From Palsa-461 sp963768185 (GTDB lineage: Bacteria > Actinomycetota > Acidimicrobiia > Acidimicrobiales > RAAP-2): DNA of 64,000 bases. Under the pieces are notes generated by a model that was given only the letters and a program-made list of their open reading frames with translations, did no database searches and was not told the origin of the DNA. Position numbers and translations under genes: made by a program. The stretch spans positions 124,001 to 188,000 of the forward strand of contig CAVYGS010000005.1 of assembly GCA_963768185.1 (NCBI GenBank), in the 5' to 3' direction. Numbering within the stretch: position 1 is the stretch's first letter; each line of letters opens with the position of its first letter. Of the stretch, positions 63,282 to 64,000 are shown piece by piece.

Positions 63282-64000
63282 TCAGCCGAAGGGGTTGGCC
63301 ACCGGGTGGGTGATGTCGAGGTAGGCCGCCGAGGTCACGAGCAGCACCAGGAGGATGACGAACCCGTAGGCGACGGGGGCGAGCTTGGCCGCGTCGGCCT
63401 GGTAGTAGGGGCGGCCCCGCCGGGTCCGGATCCGCTCGTAGAGCGCGATCACGACGTGCCCGCCGTCCAGGGGCAGCATCGGCAGCATGTTGGCGATGCC
63501 AATGAAGATGTTGAGCGCGATCAGCACTTCCAAGAGGTAGCCGGCCCCGGCCTGCGCGCCCTGCACCGCGGTGCGCACGGCGCCGATGATCGACTCGGGT
63601 CGGGGGGTGTTGTCCTTCTGGGCCTGGGCCGCCGCCGCCGGGCTGGTCACCTCGTGGATGTAATTGGCGATGCCGCTCGGTGAGAACACCTGGCCCAGAC
63701 CGCTGAATGCGTCGCGGGTGGTCTGACCGACGACCACGCCGGCGCCGCCCAGCGCGCCGAACGCGTTCTCGGGGAGGTTCACCGTGCCGAGGGCCACCCC
63801 GATCTCCCCACTGCGCTGCTCGCGCCCGTTGAGGCCCACATGCCGGCGCAGGGCGGGTACGACGCTCAGGGCGAGGGTCTTGGAGCCCCGCTGGACGTCG
63901 AGCGTGAGGGACTGGTTCGCCGAACGCTCGATCGCCGACTCGAGCCGATCGATGCTCGAGAGATCGTGCCCGTTCACCCCGACGATGACGTCGCCGGCCT
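63282..64000 (-). CDS. M50 site-2 protease (RseP/Rip1 type), 5' end outside the window
   Basis: Intramembrane zinc metalloprotease that cleaves anti-sigma factors or signal remnants. The frame is open to the window edge. Visible from the edge: the end of a PDZ domain (GDVIVGVNGHDLSSIDRL), a periplasmic segment, a membrane helix with NIFIGIANMLPMLPLDGGHV that carries the LDG zinc ligand, and a last helix (APVAYGFVILLVLLVTSAAY). The HExxH motif must lie outside. It is upstream of ispG on the same strand; in actinobacteria dxr usually precedes both. Confidence 0.92.
   Translation of the reverse strand, partial: AGDVIVGVNGHDLSSIDRLESAIERSANQSLTLDVQRGSKTLALSVVPALRRHVGLNGREQRSGEIGVALGTVNLPENAFGALGGAGVVVGQTTRDAFSGLGQVFSPSGIANYIHEVTSPAAAAQAQKDNTPRPESIIGAVRTAVQGAQAGAGYLLEVLIALNIFIGIANMLPMLPLDGGHVVIALYERIRTRRGRPYYQADAAKLAPVAYGFVILLVLLVTSAAYLDITHPVANPFG

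Noticed and set aside
1..64000. CRISPR arrays, rRNA or tRNA genes, prophage
   Set aside because: No regularly spaced repeats, no rRNA or tRNA signatures and no phage structural genes were seen; the only repeats are short in-frame tandem repeats in nusA and pnp.

Overview
The window is high-GC DNA (roughly 70%) from an actinobacterium. The main evidence is actinobacterial gene order (rimP-nusA-ylxR, infB-rbfA-truB-ribF-rpsO-pnp-M16 peptidase-dapB, dapA-rnj, ftsK, nrdR-LysM-lexA, M50-ispG), Gram-positive type LexA boxes (CGAAC-N4-GTTCG), a PIG-L/LmbE deacetylase, and relatives of mycobacterial Rv2578c and Rv1355c. A lineage near Acidimicrobiia is plausible but not proven.

Layout. 1-767: end of an L,D-transpeptidase. 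770-2556: a frame-broken ISNCY-like insertion sequence sitting exactly between two tail-to-tail genes. 2559-6386: an SOS block, with lexA facing a leftward LysM-nrdR-lmbE-dinB operon across a promoter holding four LexA boxes. 6388-16547: a tightly coupled leftward cluster (dapE, dapD, dapC, hflX, dapF, miaA, miaB, thrB, D,D-carboxypeptidase, small ORF), followed by ftsK to 19010. 19143-27806: a rightward island containing an SOS-type radical SAM enzyme with a mini-intein, a degenerate GGDEF protein, an unknown protein, a terminator, a structured leader, an acyltransferase-like/ThiF/nitroreductase fusion and a GAF-GGDEF-EAL protein. 27803-30519: rnj and dapA. 30584-37618: a second island with a diiron ferritin-like protein, two TetR regulators, an IS982-type element, another acyltransferase-like protein and a membrane GGDEF-EAL protein. 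37623-50523: dapB, a YfhO-like membrane protein, an M16 peptidase, pnp, rpsO, ribF, truB, rbfA and infB. 50713-56841: an oligopeptide ABC transporter lying between infB and ylxR. 57099-59141: ylxR, nusA and rimP. 59292-64000: proS, a divergent beta-propeller lipoprotein, ispG and the end of an M50 protease.

The backbone serves cell-wall precursor synthesis (dapA, B, C, D, E and F, the succinylase route to meso-DAP), wall remodelling, translation, RNA turnover and DNA-damage response. The islands add cyclic-di-GMP enzymes, each next to a protein whose fold looks like an acyl-CoA N-acyltransferase.

Many genes, including essential ones (dapA, dapE, pnp, nusA, proS), are interrupted by frameshifts. 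Most of the breaks fall where the protein frame requires one more GC unit in a GCGC tract. I read these as probable sequence errors and annotate across them, noting each one.
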